From Actinobacteria bacterium UBA6100 (GTDB lineage: Bacteria; Actinomycetota; Coriobacteriia; Anaerosomatales; Anaerosomataceae), in assembly GCA_002423585.1 (NCBI GenBank), contig DIWS01000005.1:1-64000 (forward strand): a stretch of DNA of 64,000 nucleotides, given 5' to 3'. The notes under the pieces were generated by a model that saw nothing but the letters and a program-made list of their open reading frames with translations, ran no database searches and was not told where the DNA came from. Position numbers and translations under genes: made by a program. Positions 7,821-16,877 of this stretch are shown here, in pieces (position 1 is the stretch's first letter; each line of letters begins with the position of its first letter).

Positions 7821-9440
7821 TCAGGCGTAGCGGCCCAGCACGGCCTCGGCGCAGCGTATGCCGTCCACGGCGGCGGACATGATGCCACCCGCGTAGCCCG
7901 CTCCCTCACCGCACGGGTACACGCCGCGCAGATTCGACTGCAGCGACTCGTCACGCAGCACGCGCACCGGCGACGACGAGCGCGTCTCCACGCCGGTGAG
8001 GAGCGCGTCGGGGGTGGCGAATCCGCGCAGGCGGCGGTCGAAGATCGGCGCTGCCTCGCGCAGCGACGCAGTCACGAACCCGGGCAGGCACTCCGCGAGG
8101 TCGGCGTACGTCACCCCGAGAGGGTACGTGGGCGGGACGCTCCCTGCGGCGGTCGAGGCGACTCCCTGCAGGAAGTCGCCGAGCAGCTGCGCCGGCGCGC
8201 GGAAGCTGCGCCCGCCCAGCTCGAAGGCCGCGCACTCCCACTGGCGCTGGAAGCGCACGCCGGCAAGGGGATCGTTGCCACCGAAGTCCCCGGGCCCGAC
8301 GTTCACCAGGAACGCCGCGTTGGCGTTGGCGCCGTCACGGGCGAACCGGCTCATACCGTTGGTGACCACTCCCCCGGGCTCGCTCGCCGCCGCCACGACC
8401 TCACCGCCCGGGCACATGCAGAACGTGTACGCCGTGCGCCCCGAGGGCAGGTGCTCCGAAAGCTTGTAGTCCGCGGCGCCGAGTGCGGGGTGGCCGGCCG
8501 CCGGCCCGTACTGCGCGCGGTTGATCATCTGCTGCTCGTGCTCGATGCGCACGCCGATGGAGAACGCCTTCTGCGCGAGGCTCGCTCCCCGCTCCCGCAG
8601 CATCTCGAAGGTGTCGCGCGCGCTGTGGCCGGTGGCGAGGATGAGCGTCTCGCACGCGATCTCCTCGCGGCCCGCCGCTGCCTCGGTCACCACACCCTGC
8701 AGCGTGCCGTCCGGGCCGAGAAGCAGGTCGGTGAGGCACGTGTCGAAGCGCACTTCGCCGCCGAGCGACTCGATGTGCTCACGCAACCTGCGCACGGCGC
8801 CTGTGAGCCGGTCGGTGCCGATGTGGGGCCGGGCCTGCCACAGTATCTCCTCGGCCGCGCCCGCCTCCACGAACGCCTCGAGCACGCTGCGGCACCGCGG
8901 ATCCTTGGTGTTGGTGGTGAGCTTGCCGTCCGAGAACGTCCCCGCGCCGCCCTCGCCGAACTGCGTGTTCGAGTTCGGATCGAGAACGCCCTCCCGGATG
9001 AAGGCGCTCCACGCGCGGATGCGGCCGTCAACTGCCTGCCCGCGCTCGAGCACGATCGGGCGAGCGCCGGCCCGCGCGAGCCTGAGCGCCGCGAACAGCC
9101 CCGCCGGACCCGTGCCCACCACCACGGGACGCACCGCGGGCGCGGTCTCCAGCCGAACAAGCGTGGGCAGCGGCCTCTCGGCAGCCACGAAGACATCGCT
9201 ATCGCCCACGCGCTGCACCGCACCCGCCTCATCGGCTGCTTCGATCAGCGTCACGCCGAGGGTCACCACGAAGTGGACGTTGGCCTTTCGGCGGGCATCG
9301 ACGGAGCGCTTGAGAAGCCGCACCGAGGCTATGTGCTCCTCGTCCACGCCCAGACGGCGCGCCGCAGCGCCGGTGAGGCCGTCCTCACCGGACGGAACGC
9401 CCGCCGAGAGCGGGAGCTCGAGGTTGCGTATCTCGATCAT
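7821..9440 (-). CDS. FAD-dependent dehydrogenase (COG2509-like)
   Basis: 539 residues from the ATG at 9440, whose ATGA overlaps the stop of the upstream flavoprotein gene. The N-terminal domain (1-100) precedes a Rossmann motif VVGTGPAGLFAALRLARAGARPIVLERG. Downstream come NTQFGEGGAGTFSDGKLTTNTKD, LILATGHSARDTFEML and the C-terminal GVYPCGEGAGYAGGIMSAAVDG FAD site. This is the layout of the uncharacterised FAD-dependent dehydrogenases. Coupled translation suggests it works with, or is at least co-regulated with, its neighbour. Confidence 0.9.
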   Translation of the reverse strand: MIEIRNLELPLSAGVPSGEDGLTGAAARRLGVDEEHIASVRLLKRSVDARRKANVHFVVTLGVTLIEAADEAGAVQRVGDSDVFVAAERPLPTLVRLETAPAVRPVVVGTGPAGLFAALRLARAGARPIVLERGQAVDGRIRAWSAFIREGVLDPNSNTQFGEGGAGTFSDGKLTTNTKDPRCRSVLEAFVEAGAAEEILWQARPHIGTDRLTGAVRRLREHIESLGGEVRFDTCLTDLLLGPDGTLQGVVTEAAAGREEIACETLILATGHSARDTFEMLRERGASLAQKAFSIGVRIEHEQQMINRAQYGPAAGHPALGAADYKLSEHLPSGRTAYTFCMCPGGEVVAAASEPGGVVTNGMSRFARDGANANAAFLVNVGPGDFGGNDPLAGVRFQRQWECAAFELGGRSFRAPAQLLGDFLQGVASTAAGSVPPTYPLGVTYADLAECLPGFVTASLREAAPIFDRRLRGFATPDALLTGVETRSSSPVRVLRDESLQSNLRGVYPCGEGAGYAGGIMSAAVDGIRCAEAVLGRYA

Positions 9441-10633
9441 GCGGGATCGCCGACGGCACTCGCGGCGTGCGCGGCCGCACCGCGCCCGGCGACGATGCCG
9501 GACGCCCACGCCCAGTGCAGGTTGAACCCGCCGCAGCGGCCGTCGATGTCGAGCACCTCGCCCGCCGCGAACACCCCGGGCGCCACGCGCGACGCGAGCG
9601 TGGCGGCGTCGAACTGGTCGAGCGCGGCGCCTCCACGCGTCACCTGCGCCTGCTCGGGGTCGCCGGTTCCCGTGATGGCGAGCCGGAAGTCCTTCAGCAA
9701 CCGCGCGAGCGCGGACACATCGAGCGACGTGCCCGGGGTGCCAGACGGGACCTCCGCGGCCCGCAGTATCGCCTGACCGACGCGCGTGTGCAGCATCCCG
9801 TTGAAGAACGTCCCCGCACTCCGCCAGCCGAGGTTGCCGACCCGCTCGGCGAGCAAGCGCTCCATGGCGAGCGCATCGACGTCCGGGAAGAAGTCGAGCG
9901 AGAGCGTGCTCCCCGGCTGGGCCACGCGGGAGAGATCGAGGACCATGATGCCGCTCACCCCGTAGTCGCGGAAGAGCAGCTCGCCGCGCTCGGTGGCCAG
10001 CACGGCTCCGGCGCTGTCCAGCACGCTTCCCGCACATCGCACGCGCACGCCCGAGAGTCCCCGGATCGAGCGGGTGTCGGTCGTAAGCGGAACGAGCGCG
10101 GGCCAGAGGGGGTTGCGGGTGTGCCCGAGGCTTTCGAGCGCCGACGCGCCACCGCCGCTTGCCACGATCACCGCGCCAGCTTCGGCCGCCTCGCCCTCGC
10201 GGGAGCGCACGAGCAGCGCGTTCCCGCCGCGCTCGATGCGCGCCACCTCGAACCCGAACCGCTCCTCCACGCCGAGGTGCGCGTACTCCAGACGCAGAAC
10301 GTCCAGCACGGAGTTCGCCGCGTTGGTGATCGGGTAGACGCGGCCCTCATCGTCGGCGTACGTGAACAGGCCGAGTTCGCCGAAGAATGCGCGGATGTCC
10401 TCACACGAGACCTCGGCGAGCACCGGTGCTGCGAAGCCCGGGTCGTTGTACGCCTCCGGCGCCACGGCGATGTTGGAGAGGTTGCAGCGCCCGTTGCCCG
10501 AGGCGAGGATCTTGCGTCCCACGCGCGGACCGGCTTCGAGCAGCGTGACGTGCGCGCCCGCCCGTGCGGCCGAGATCGCGGCGCAGAGTCCCGCCGCTCC
10601 CCCGCCCACGATCGCCACTCTGCCTTCGCGCAT
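9437..10633 (-). CDS. HI0933/BaiN-type NAD(P)/FAD-dependent oxidoreductase
   Basis: 398 residues from the ATG at 10633 (GGTGGAGGG upstream); a GTG at 10660 would add nine residues. The family signatures are clear: VAIVGGGAAGLCAAISAARAG, RKILASGNGRCNLSNI, LVPLTTDTRSIRGLSGV, ELLFRDYGVSGIMVLDLSR and the C-terminal GVFAAGEVLDIDGRCGGFNL. The family is broad and includes flavoproteins acting on bile-acid-like and other enoates. Function in this organism cannot be assigned. It is translationally coupled to the following FAD dehydrogenase gene. Confidence 0.92.
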   Translation of the reverse strand: MREGRVAIVGGGAAGLCAAISAARAGAHVTLLEAGPRVGRKILASGNGRCNLSNIAVAPEAYNDPGFAAPVLAEVSCEDIRAFFGELGLFTYADDEGRVYPITNAANSVLDVLRLEYAHLGVEERFGFEVARIERGGNALLVRSREGEAAEAGAVIVASGGGASALESLGHTRNPLWPALVPLTTDTRSIRGLSGVRVRCAGSVLDSAGAVLATERGELLFRDYGVSGIMVLDLSRVAQPGSTLSLDFFPDVDALAMERLLAERVGNLGWRSAGTFFNGMLHTRVGQAILRAAEVPSGTPGTSLDVSALARLLKDFRLAITGTGDPEQAQVTRGGAALDQFDAATLASRVAPGVFAAGEVLDIDGRCGGFNLHWAWASGIVAGRGAAAHAASAVGDPA

Positions 10634-10706
10634 CGCGCCCTCCACCCTGTCCGCCGTCACATGCCGATTGTAGCCGCCACACCCACGCCGCGTACCGCGT
10701 CCCTGC

Positions 10707-10712
10707 TAGACT
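10707..10712 (+). promoter_or_regulatory. Extended -10 promoter of the spermidine-synthase-like gene
   Basis: TGC-TAGACT (704-712 of the 10 kb block) forms an extended -10 element 38 bases before the proposed CTG start. No convincing -35 box is seen. Confidence 0.45.
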
Positions 10713-10749
10713 CGCGCTGAGCCCCCCGACACCGCCGAGGAGTCCACCG

Positions 10750-11547
10750 CTGAGCCGTCACGACACCGATATCCGCGTGATCGAACGGGGCGCGATCCGC
10801 ATCCTGCAGATCGGCAGGATGCAACAGTCCTCGATGTATCTCGACGCGCCGTTCGAGACCGACTTCGACTACCCCGGCTACCTGCATCTCACGGTGGCTG
10901 TGAAACCGGATGCCGGCCGCGTCTGCATGATCGGGCTCGGTGGCGGCACGGTCGCCAAGCGCATGTGGCGCGACTACCCCTGGATGCACATCGATGCCGT
11001 GGAGATCGATCCCCGGGTGGCGGACCTCGCGCGCACGAGCTTCGCCCTCCCGCGCGACGAGCGCATGCGCGTGCATATCGCCGAAGGCCGCACGTTCCTC
11101 GAGGAGTCGGCGGCCACCTACGACATCGTGATCGTGGACGCGTTCGACGATGACCGCGTGCCTGTGCCCCTCACGACCGAGGAGTTCCACCGGGTGGTGC
11201 TCGGCCGCCTGGCACAAGACGGCGTGCTCGCGTACAACATGCACGGCTCGATCACCGGCGACCACAGCCGCCCGTTCCGGCGGCTGTACCGCACGCTTCG
11301 GGGATCGTTCGCGCACGTCTGGCCGTTCGTGGTGCAACTCTCGCGGGGCGCCGACCCCGCCTCCCACAGCGAGATCATCGTGCTCGCGACCAACGCGCCT
11401 CTGACCGTTGACGAGTTGCGCGCCCGCATCGGCTCGCGGGTCGGCGGACGGGTCTCGGTCCCCGAGTTCCACGAGTTCGGGCGGGGCCTCTACGAGGGAC
11501 CCATCCGCGGTGGTGATGTCGCGCCGTACGTAGACGGCACGACGTGA
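10750..11547 (+). CDS. Spermidine-synthase-like methyltransferase-fold protein
   Basis: 265 residues if translation starts at the CTG at 10750, which has a GAGGAG site seven bases upstream; the next in-frame starter, GTG at 10777, lacks such a site. The fold is the spermidine synthase/SAM-methyltransferase type: QSSMYLDAPFETDFDYPGYLHLT, MIGLGGGTVAKRMW, the acidic ribose loop AVEIDPRVADLA, then VHIAEGRTFLEE and DIVIVDAFDDDRVP. The aminopropyl-transfer active-site motifs are not complete, so true polyamine synthesis is uncertain. Confidence 0.8.
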   Translation: MSRHDTDIRVIERGAIRILQIGRMQQSSMYLDAPFETDFDYPGYLHLTVAVKPDAGRVCMIGLGGGTVAKRMWRDYPWMHIDAVEIDPRVADLARTSFALPRDERMRVHIAEGRTFLEESAATYDIVIVDAFDDDRVPVPLTTEEFHRVVLGRLAQDGVLAYNMHGSITGDHSRPFRRLYRTLRGSFAHVWPFVVQLSRGADPASHSEIIVLATNAPLTVDELRARIGSRVGGRVSVPEFHEFGRGLYEGPIRGGDVAPYVDGTT

Positions 11548-11594
11548 GACCATAGAGTGAGACGAGCCCGGCGCCCCCGATAGAGGAGTCCCGC

Positions 11595-12395
11595 ATGCCC
11601 CTGAACACACCTCTGCCGCCCGGTGCGACCGGCGAGTGGTTCAACGCGATACCCCGCCGCATCTCGAGCCGCCGATTCGAGGAGGATCCCGTGGCGCCCG
11701 CCCTTCTCGACCGGCTCGCCGAGACCTGTGCGCGGATGACGGCTCCGATCGGACATGCCCGTGCGATCCTCGTCCGGGAAGCGCCGCGCGAGGTGTTCAC
11801 GGGTCTCGTCGGCAGCTACGGCAGGGTCGAGGGTGCGCCGTCACTCGCCGCATTCGTCGGCCCGGACGACGCCGGTATGGCGGTCGGCTACATCGGTGAA
11901 GCGCTGATACTCGACGCTACCGCGGCCGGTGTCGACTCGGTCTGGATCGCGGCGGCGTTCGACGCCGGACACGCGGGCCGACTGGTCGACCTCCGCGAGG
12001 GCGAACGCGTCCACGCGATCGCCGCGCTCGGCCATGCCACGAAGACCGTCGGTGCCGGGGAGCGCCTGATGCGCGCGGGAGTGCGCGCGCGGCACCGGCT
12101 GCACCTCGATGCGATCGCCCCGGGGCACGCGGGTTGGCCCGCATGGGCGCGCGAGGCCGCGGCGGCGGCACGTCTCGCTCCTTCGGGCGCCAACAAGCAG
12201 CCCTGGCGGCTGCACATTGACGGTGATGCGCTCGTACTCACGAAGGCGCCCAAGACCTACTGGACCGCACCGCTCGACCTCGGGATCGCCATGCTGCATG
12301 CCGAGCTCGGCGCCATGCACGCCGGCGTGGGCGGCACCTGGACCGTCGGAACGGGTGCCGAAGTGGCCCGGTTCGTTCCGGGGCCGGAGGCGTAG
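11595..12395 (+). CDS. Nitroreductase family protein (TM-nitroreductase type)
   Basis: 266 residues, with AGAGGAG ahead of the ATG. The N-terminal half has WFNAIPRRISSRRFEEDPV and LDRLAETCARM; the second half has AREAAAAARLAPSGANKQPWRLHI, the FMN-binding region, followed by LDLGIAMLHAELGAMHAGV. This internal two-part arrangement (an intramolecular dimer of half-domains) is typical of the putative TM nitroreductase family. It should bind FMN and reduce a small electrophile with NAD(P)H; the substrate is unknown. Confidence 0.88.
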   Translation: MPLNTPLPPGATGEWFNAIPRRISSRRFEEDPVAPALLDRLAETCARMTAPIGHARAILVREAPREVFTGLVGSYGRVEGAPSLAAFVGPDDAGMAVGYIGEALILDATAAGVDSVWIAAAFDAGHAGRLVDLREGERVHAIAALGHATKTVGAGERLMRAGVRARHRLHLDAIAPGHAGWPAWAREAAAAARLAPSGANKQPWRLHIDGDALVLTKAPKTYWTAPLDLGIAMLHAELGAMHAGVGGTWTVGTGAEVARFVPGPEA

Positions 12396-12406
12396 CGCCG
12401 GCTCCC

Positions 12407-13156
12407 CTACTCGGCCACCACGACCGACGCGGTCGTGTCGAGAGGGTTCGTGCGCACCAGCAGCGAGAAGAGGTACGGGTACTCCTTCTGCAGGTGCTCC
12501 GCGTGATCCAGCCACTCCACCGCGGCGGCCGCGTAGGCACGCTTCACGTCACCCGTGAGGTGCGCGATGTCGCTCTTCGGCAGCGAGGGATAGTCCGTGC
12601 GGTGGTCGAGCTCCTCGGCAAGGTGGAACACCGCCCACAGGACGCTGGTGAAGCTCTCGTGTTCGAGGAGCGTCGGGTTCTGCAGCAGCCCGAGCAGGAA
12701 CTGGCGCTTGGACACGATGAAGTCCCGGAGCGACTCCAGGTCGGCGGCGGTCATGTGCACGCCGTACTTGTGTGCCGCAGCGACCCGCCTCGCCTCGGCG
12801 TAGCGCCGCGCGTCCCAGGTGCCGTCCACAAGGAACTCCTCGCGGATCTCGGCCTTCTCATCGCGCGCCGAGACGCGGCGGAGCAACTCGTCGCCCACCT
12901 CGCTGAAGAACGCGCCGATCACCATGTTGATCTTGTGCAGTTTCTCCGCGCGCTCGCGTCGTTCGAGCAGCGAGTGGATCACGAGCGTGACCACGAGTAC
13001 CTCGAGCGGCATCATCGCGATCTCGTGCGTGAGGAGGAACGGGCCGAACTCGTGCAGGTCGGAGTGGTGGAACGCGAGCGAGTGCGCGTAGAGCAGCACT
13101 GCGCTGATGGCGACCAGCACCAGACCGAACTTGACCCTCCAGCTGAGCCGCTTCAT
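12407..13156 (-). CDS. Two-TM membrane protein with a large cytoplasmic helical domain
   Basis: 249 residues from the ATG at 13156, which has GAGGAGC upstream; the open frame extends much further but lacks support. Residues 9-29 and 43-64 are hydrophobic and are linked by an HHSDLHEFGPFLLTHEI loop with several histidines. The rest is a soluble alpha-helical domain. I do not recognise the family. The gene is divergent from the large HExxH protein gene with only 108 bases between the starts. Confidence 0.75.
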   Translation of the reverse strand: MKRLSWRVKFGLVLVAISAVLLYAHSLAFHHSDLHEFGPFLLTHEIAMMPLEVLVVTLVIHSLLERRERAEKLHKINMVIGAFFSEVGDELLRRVSARDEKAEIREEFLVDGTWDARRYAEARRVAAAHKYGVHMTAADLESLRDFIVSKRQFLLGLLQNPTLLEHESFTSVLWAVFHLAEELDHRTDYPSLPKSDIAHLTGDVKRAYAAAAVEWLDHAEHLQKEYPYLFSLLVRTNPLDTTASVVVAE

Positions 13157-13264
13157 CGGGATGCTCCTCGTCGAGGCCGGAACCGATGGGCACATGATAC
13201 CGTGCCACGGCGTGCCGCCACACGATACACTCATGCCATCGCAGGCAAACCGGGGGGTCGTGTC

Positions 13265-16219
13265 ATGAGCGACGCAGATGGCGCCGATGGAGGGACACAG
13301 CGTAGGCCGCGCGCGGGCTGGCTGGGCTGGCTGCTCGCACACCGGCTGCTCTTCGCGGGCATCGCCGGCGCGCTCGCCATCGTCTTGCTCGTGACGTCGG
13401 TGTTCGTCGCCGGCCCGCTCGTCCGTTCGGGCAGGTGGGGCCTCATCCCCGACGTCATCGCCGGGACGTTCCGCGGCGCCAACGGCGACGCCCCCCGCCC
13501 CGCCGAGCGGGCCCGCTCGAACGCACCGGCCGTCCACGTGGAGCCGATGCCCGGCATCCGCATCGACGCGCCGGCCGGAGCGCTGGATCGCGAGCGCACG
13601 TTCACCGCACAGCCTCTGAGTGACTCGGAGATCGCGGCCATCGAACCGGCGCTCCAGGAGATGAGCCTTGTGGCGCTCGGCGGGTACGACATCGACGCCG
13701 GAATGACCGAGACCGACCTGTTCTACGAACCGGCCACCTTCTCCTTCGATCTTGAGGAACTCGGCATACCCGAAGCGCTGTGGGACAGCGTCGGCATGGT
13801 GGCTGTTGGCGAAGACGGCGCGCCAATCATGGTCGCATCCGAGCTCCATGGCGGGACCCTCGAAGTGGAGACCCGCCACAACATGTCGTGGCTGCCCGTG
13901 CTGCTCCCCATGCTCGCCGGCGTGAGCTACTGGGGATGGACGGTCGATCGTCAGGACATCCCCCGGGGCGAGTACAACAGCATCTTCTGGAAGACCGCGG
14001 AGAGCCGTTTCAGGATCTTCTATCCGGTCACCTGGAAGCCCGCAAACCCGGCGGCGGTCAAGCAGATGCAAGACGACGTCGATCGCCTCTGGACGAAGTA
14101 CAAGATCCCGGAGCACCCCACAAGACAGGACCAGGGGAAGCTCGCGCAGTTTGCGGCGGATCCAGAGCTCCGCGCCCTCAGGGAGCTCGCCGGCAGCGAG
14201 AAGTGGCTCACCGAGAACTACCTGCCCGTCAAGGTCACCAACGCGCTGATCGGCCTGGATCGCGGCTGGGACTACCTCGACTCGCGCAACTTCAGGCACC
14301 CGGGCATCGCCCGCGTCGGCTGCATCACCAACGTGTACGTCGTGGACTACTCGCTCGGCGCGGAATCGTTCGGAGCGGCGCACAACACATGGACGACCTC
14401 CCCGTTCATCGTGCTCGACGGCACGAAGATCCCCGACGCCCGTGAGAGCTCGCTCACCCCTGAGCAGAAGGTCGCGTTCGATACGCTACAGGTCACCACG
14501 CTCCACGAGCTTTTCCACGTTGTTCAGGCCGCATACGTCTTCTACGACCGCAACACATGGCTATGGTTCAACGAGGCCGCCGCTCTCGTCCTCGAGCAGG
14601 AGGCCCAGTCGTACTACACGACCACGAAGAAGTTCGCGCAGACCTGGGATACCACCGAGCGAGCATACGACCCCTACATCAACGACATGGGCCACTTCTA
14701 TCCCAAGGACTCCAAGCCCAACCAGCAGGAGGGCTATGGCCAGTCGTACTTCTGGGAGTTTCTCAAGAACTACTACTTCGCCACCGGCGGCTCGAAGGAC
14801 GAGTTCCTGCCAAAGCTGTACGACGACGTCGCCTCCGTCAGGGGCGGCGGGATCGCCAGCCTCTACCGAACGACAGGCGGCACACCCGAGTCGCTCTCGC
14901 GAGTCTTCTACGCGTTCACATACTCGGCCGCGGACAAGATCCAGAACGCCCACAATGGTCTGCCGGCATCGTACAAGGACGATCCGACCGGGCCGGTGAA
15001 GACCGTCGCAACCGTCGACAAGACGGCCTCTCCCGTCTTCATCTGGCGCTTCGCGAGTGGCGGGCAGCCGCTCTCGGCGCAGATGGTGCAGGTGAACATC
15101 GCCGGCGCATCGGTGCAGCCGACCGCCTCCAAACCGACCGACCCGGTGTACGTGCTCTCCACCAACGGCATCGAAGAGCACGGCGCGATCGTCCGCCTGA
15201 GCATCCCGACCGCGGGCACCAAGGCCTGGGACGAGATACGCGGCGGGTGCGTGCTGCCCACGCAGGCCCGGTTCACCATCATGCGGGCGGAGACCTACGT
15301 CGAGACACCGAGCGCCATCAGCAACGCCGGCTCGGGCACCGACCCGCACGGCCCGATCGTCTTCGGCATGCATCCCGGCGAGGCGCCCACCGTAGCGGTG
15401 GAGAACCGGAAGGTGACCATCACCTGGAAGCCGAGCGCGGCCTTCCAGGTGAAGCACGAAGACGGCTCGCCCGCGCTGATCGCGAACTACCGCGTGACGC
15501 TCACCATGCCCGACGGCAAGACCACCACCTTCACCGTCAACGAACCTAAGGCCGAGATCACCACTGACCTGCTCGACAAGCTCCTGAAGGCCGACAAGCA
15601 GGCGAGCAAGAACCAGGTCTTCAAGGTGCTCCAGGGCATCGGCCAGCGCGACGCGATCACGCTCATCAACATCACCGAGGCACTGGGTGCCGGAGCCCGT
15701 CCGAAGATCAAGGTCGCCTACCAGGAAGTGGCAGCCGTACCGGGCTCTCCGCGTGGGCCGATAAGCGCGGTCGCCGAATTCGAGTACGGAGACGAGGAGC
15801 GCACCACCAAGGACATCACCGGCACGTGGGCAGGTCCGGTGCCGTTCAGCGAGGGCGAGCTGATGGCCATCGACATCATCCACAGGAGCAACGGCGACTT
15901 CTACGGCACACTGCACTGGGGCGAGGACATCCCGATTCGGGGCACCTGGAACGCCTCATCGCAGTCCTGGGCGATCGAGGGCCGCGAGGAGAACGTGTGG
16001 ATGCCGATGTTCCTCGTCTTCAACGGCCACCTGCAGAAGTTGCCGGGCGACAAGCTCTACATGTTCGCGCCGCCCGCGCTGCTCTCGCGTCACAGCTCGG
16101 AGGCTCCCACCCTCGGCTGGCAGCCGGAGGAGGGCGACATGGAACTCGAGCAGCTCCTCCAGCAGCTGCAGCAGGAGATGAACCAGACGCAAACGCCGTC
16201 TCAGGAGGTGGCGCCATGA
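13265..16219 (+). CDS. Large membrane-anchored protein with an HExxH metallopeptidase motif
   Basis: 984 residues from the ATG at 13265. A charged N-terminus and one membrane segment (about 27-50) anchor a long extracytoplasmic region. The motif HELFH is at 414-418 and WFNEAAA places a glutamate at 437, a spacing (HExxH-18-E) like gluzincin peptidases, with VVQAAYVFYDRNTWLWFNE between them. Downstream are beta-rich fibronectin-like regions and a C-terminal domain (from about 850, ITGTWAGPVPFSEGELMAID) that looks like a lipocalin-style barrel. Ends in a Gln-rich tail. It overlaps the next gene by ATGA, so the two are co-expressed. Peptidase activity is inferred from the motif only. Confidence 0.75.
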   Translation: MSDADGADGGTQRRPRAGWLGWLLAHRLLFAGIAGALAIVLLVTSVFVAGPLVRSGRWGLIPDVIAGTFRGANGDAPRPAERARSNAPAVHVEPMPGIRIDAPAGALDRERTFTAQPLSDSEIAAIEPALQEMSLVALGGYDIDAGMTETDLFYEPATFSFDLEELGIPEALWDSVGMVAVGEDGAPIMVASELHGGTLEVETRHNMSWLPVLLPMLAGVSYWGWTVDRQDIPRGEYNSIFWKTAESRFRIFYPVTWKPANPAAVKQMQDDVDRLWTKYKIPEHPTRQDQGKLAQFAADPELRALRELAGSEKWLTENYLPVKVTNALIGLDRGWDYLDSRNFRHPGIARVGCITNVYVVDYSLGAESFGAAHNTWTTSPFIVLDGTKIPDARESSLTPEQKVAFDTLQVTTLHELFHVVQAAYVFYDRNTWLWFNEAAALVLEQEAQSYYTTTKKFAQTWDTTERAYDPYINDMGHFYPKDSKPNQQEGYGQSYFWEFLKNYYFATGGSKDEFLPKLYDDVASVRGGGIASLYRTTGGTPESLSRVFYAFTYSAADKIQNAHNGLPASYKDDPTGPVKTVATVDKTASPVFIWRFASGGQPLSAQMVQVNIAGASVQPTASKPTDPVYVLSTNGIEEHGAIVRLSIPTAGTKAWDEIRGGCVLPTQARFTIMRAETYVETPSAISNAGSGTDPHGPIVFGMHPGEAPTVAVENRKVTITWKPSAAFQVKHEDGSPALIANYRVTLTMPDGKTTTFTVNEPKAEITTDLLDKLLKADKQASKNQVFKVLQGIGQRDAITLINITEALGAGARPKIKVAYQEVAAVPGSPRGPISAVAEFEYGDEERTTKDITGTWAGPVPFSEGELMAIDIIHRSNGDFYGTLHWGEDIPIRGTWNASSQSWAIEGREENVWMPMFLVFNGHLQKLPGDKLYMFAPPALLSRHSSEAPTLGWQPEEGDMELEQLLQQLQQEMNQTQTPSQEVAP

Positions 16220-16857
16220 CGTGCGCCAGATGCGGCGCGCTCATCCCCGTAGGTGACAGATTCTGTTCGAATTGCGGCGCGCCGGTGCAGCTTGCGCCGC
16301 AGCCGCAGCCACCGGCCCGGCCTCAGCCAGCCGTATCGCAGCCACAGGTATGGCCACAGATGCAGCCATGGCCCCAGGCCGCGCAGGTGTCCTATCCTCC
16401 GGCCGTCCGCTACGCCGGTTTCTGGCGGCGCTTCGCTGCAGCGCTGGTGGACGGCCTCGTGGTCGGCCCTCTGTGGTTCGTGCTCTCAGGCCTCTACGAC
16501 TTCGCCGCCGCCGCATTACTTGAAGGTACCGCCTTTGCCCCCGACGGTGCCGCCCTCGAGCGGGCGCTGTGGCTGAGCGGGGCGGGGCGCTGGCTCCTGC
16601 TGGCACTCGTGGTCTTCGGGTACTTCGTGCTCATGGAGTCCACCACGCGTGGCGCATCGCTTGGCAAGATGCTGCTTCGGATTCGAGTTGCGCTACCGGA
16701 CGGGACGCGGACGGGGCTCGTGCGGTCGCTCGCGCGCACGGCACTCAAGCCGGTCTCGGCGCTACCACTGATGCTGGGCTATCTGATCGCAGGCTGGAAC
16801 CGCAAGAAGCAGGCGCTGCACGACCTCCTGAGCGGGTGCGTCGTCGTTCGCATCTGA
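16216..16857 (+). CDS. RDD family membrane protein with N-terminal zinc ribbon
   Basis: 213 residues. Residues 1-22 form a zinc ribbon (CARCG and CSNCG). A Pro/Gln-rich linker follows, then the RDD domain: YAGFWRRFAAALVDGLVVGPLWF, a central transmembrane pair, and the ESTTRGASLGKMLLRIRV motif, with NRKKQALHDLLSGCVVV at the end. RDD proteins are membrane proteins of mostly unknown function, some linked to ion transport. AGGAGG within the previous gene serves its start, which overlaps that gene's stop. Confidence 0.9.
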   Translation: MTCARCGALIPVGDRFCSNCGAPVQLAPQPQPPARPQPAVSQPQVWPQMQPWPQAAQVSYPPAVRYAGFWRRFAAALVDGLVVGPLWFVLSGLYDFAAAALLEGTAFAPDGAALERALWLSGAGRWLLLALVVFGYFVLMESTTRGASLGKMLLRIRVALPDGTRTGLVRSLARTALKPVSALPLMLGYLIAGWNRKKQALHDLLSGCVVVRI

Positions 16858-16877
16858 CGCCCCGGCGCCCGGGCACT

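Noticed and set aside
9441..10037. Upstream extension of the FAD dehydrogenase frame to 738 residues
   Set aside because: It overlaps the neighbouring flavoprotein gene in another frame and encodes Arg-rich low-complexity sequence; the ATGA overlap marks the true start.
12494..13264. Upstream extension of the HExxH protein to 1241 residues
   Set aside because: This part is antisense to the 249-residue membrane protein gene, which has its own ribosome site and membrane segments.
13157..14383. Upstream extension of the 249-residue membrane protein to 658 residues
   Set aside because: It is antisense to the HExxH gene and lacks a ribosome site.
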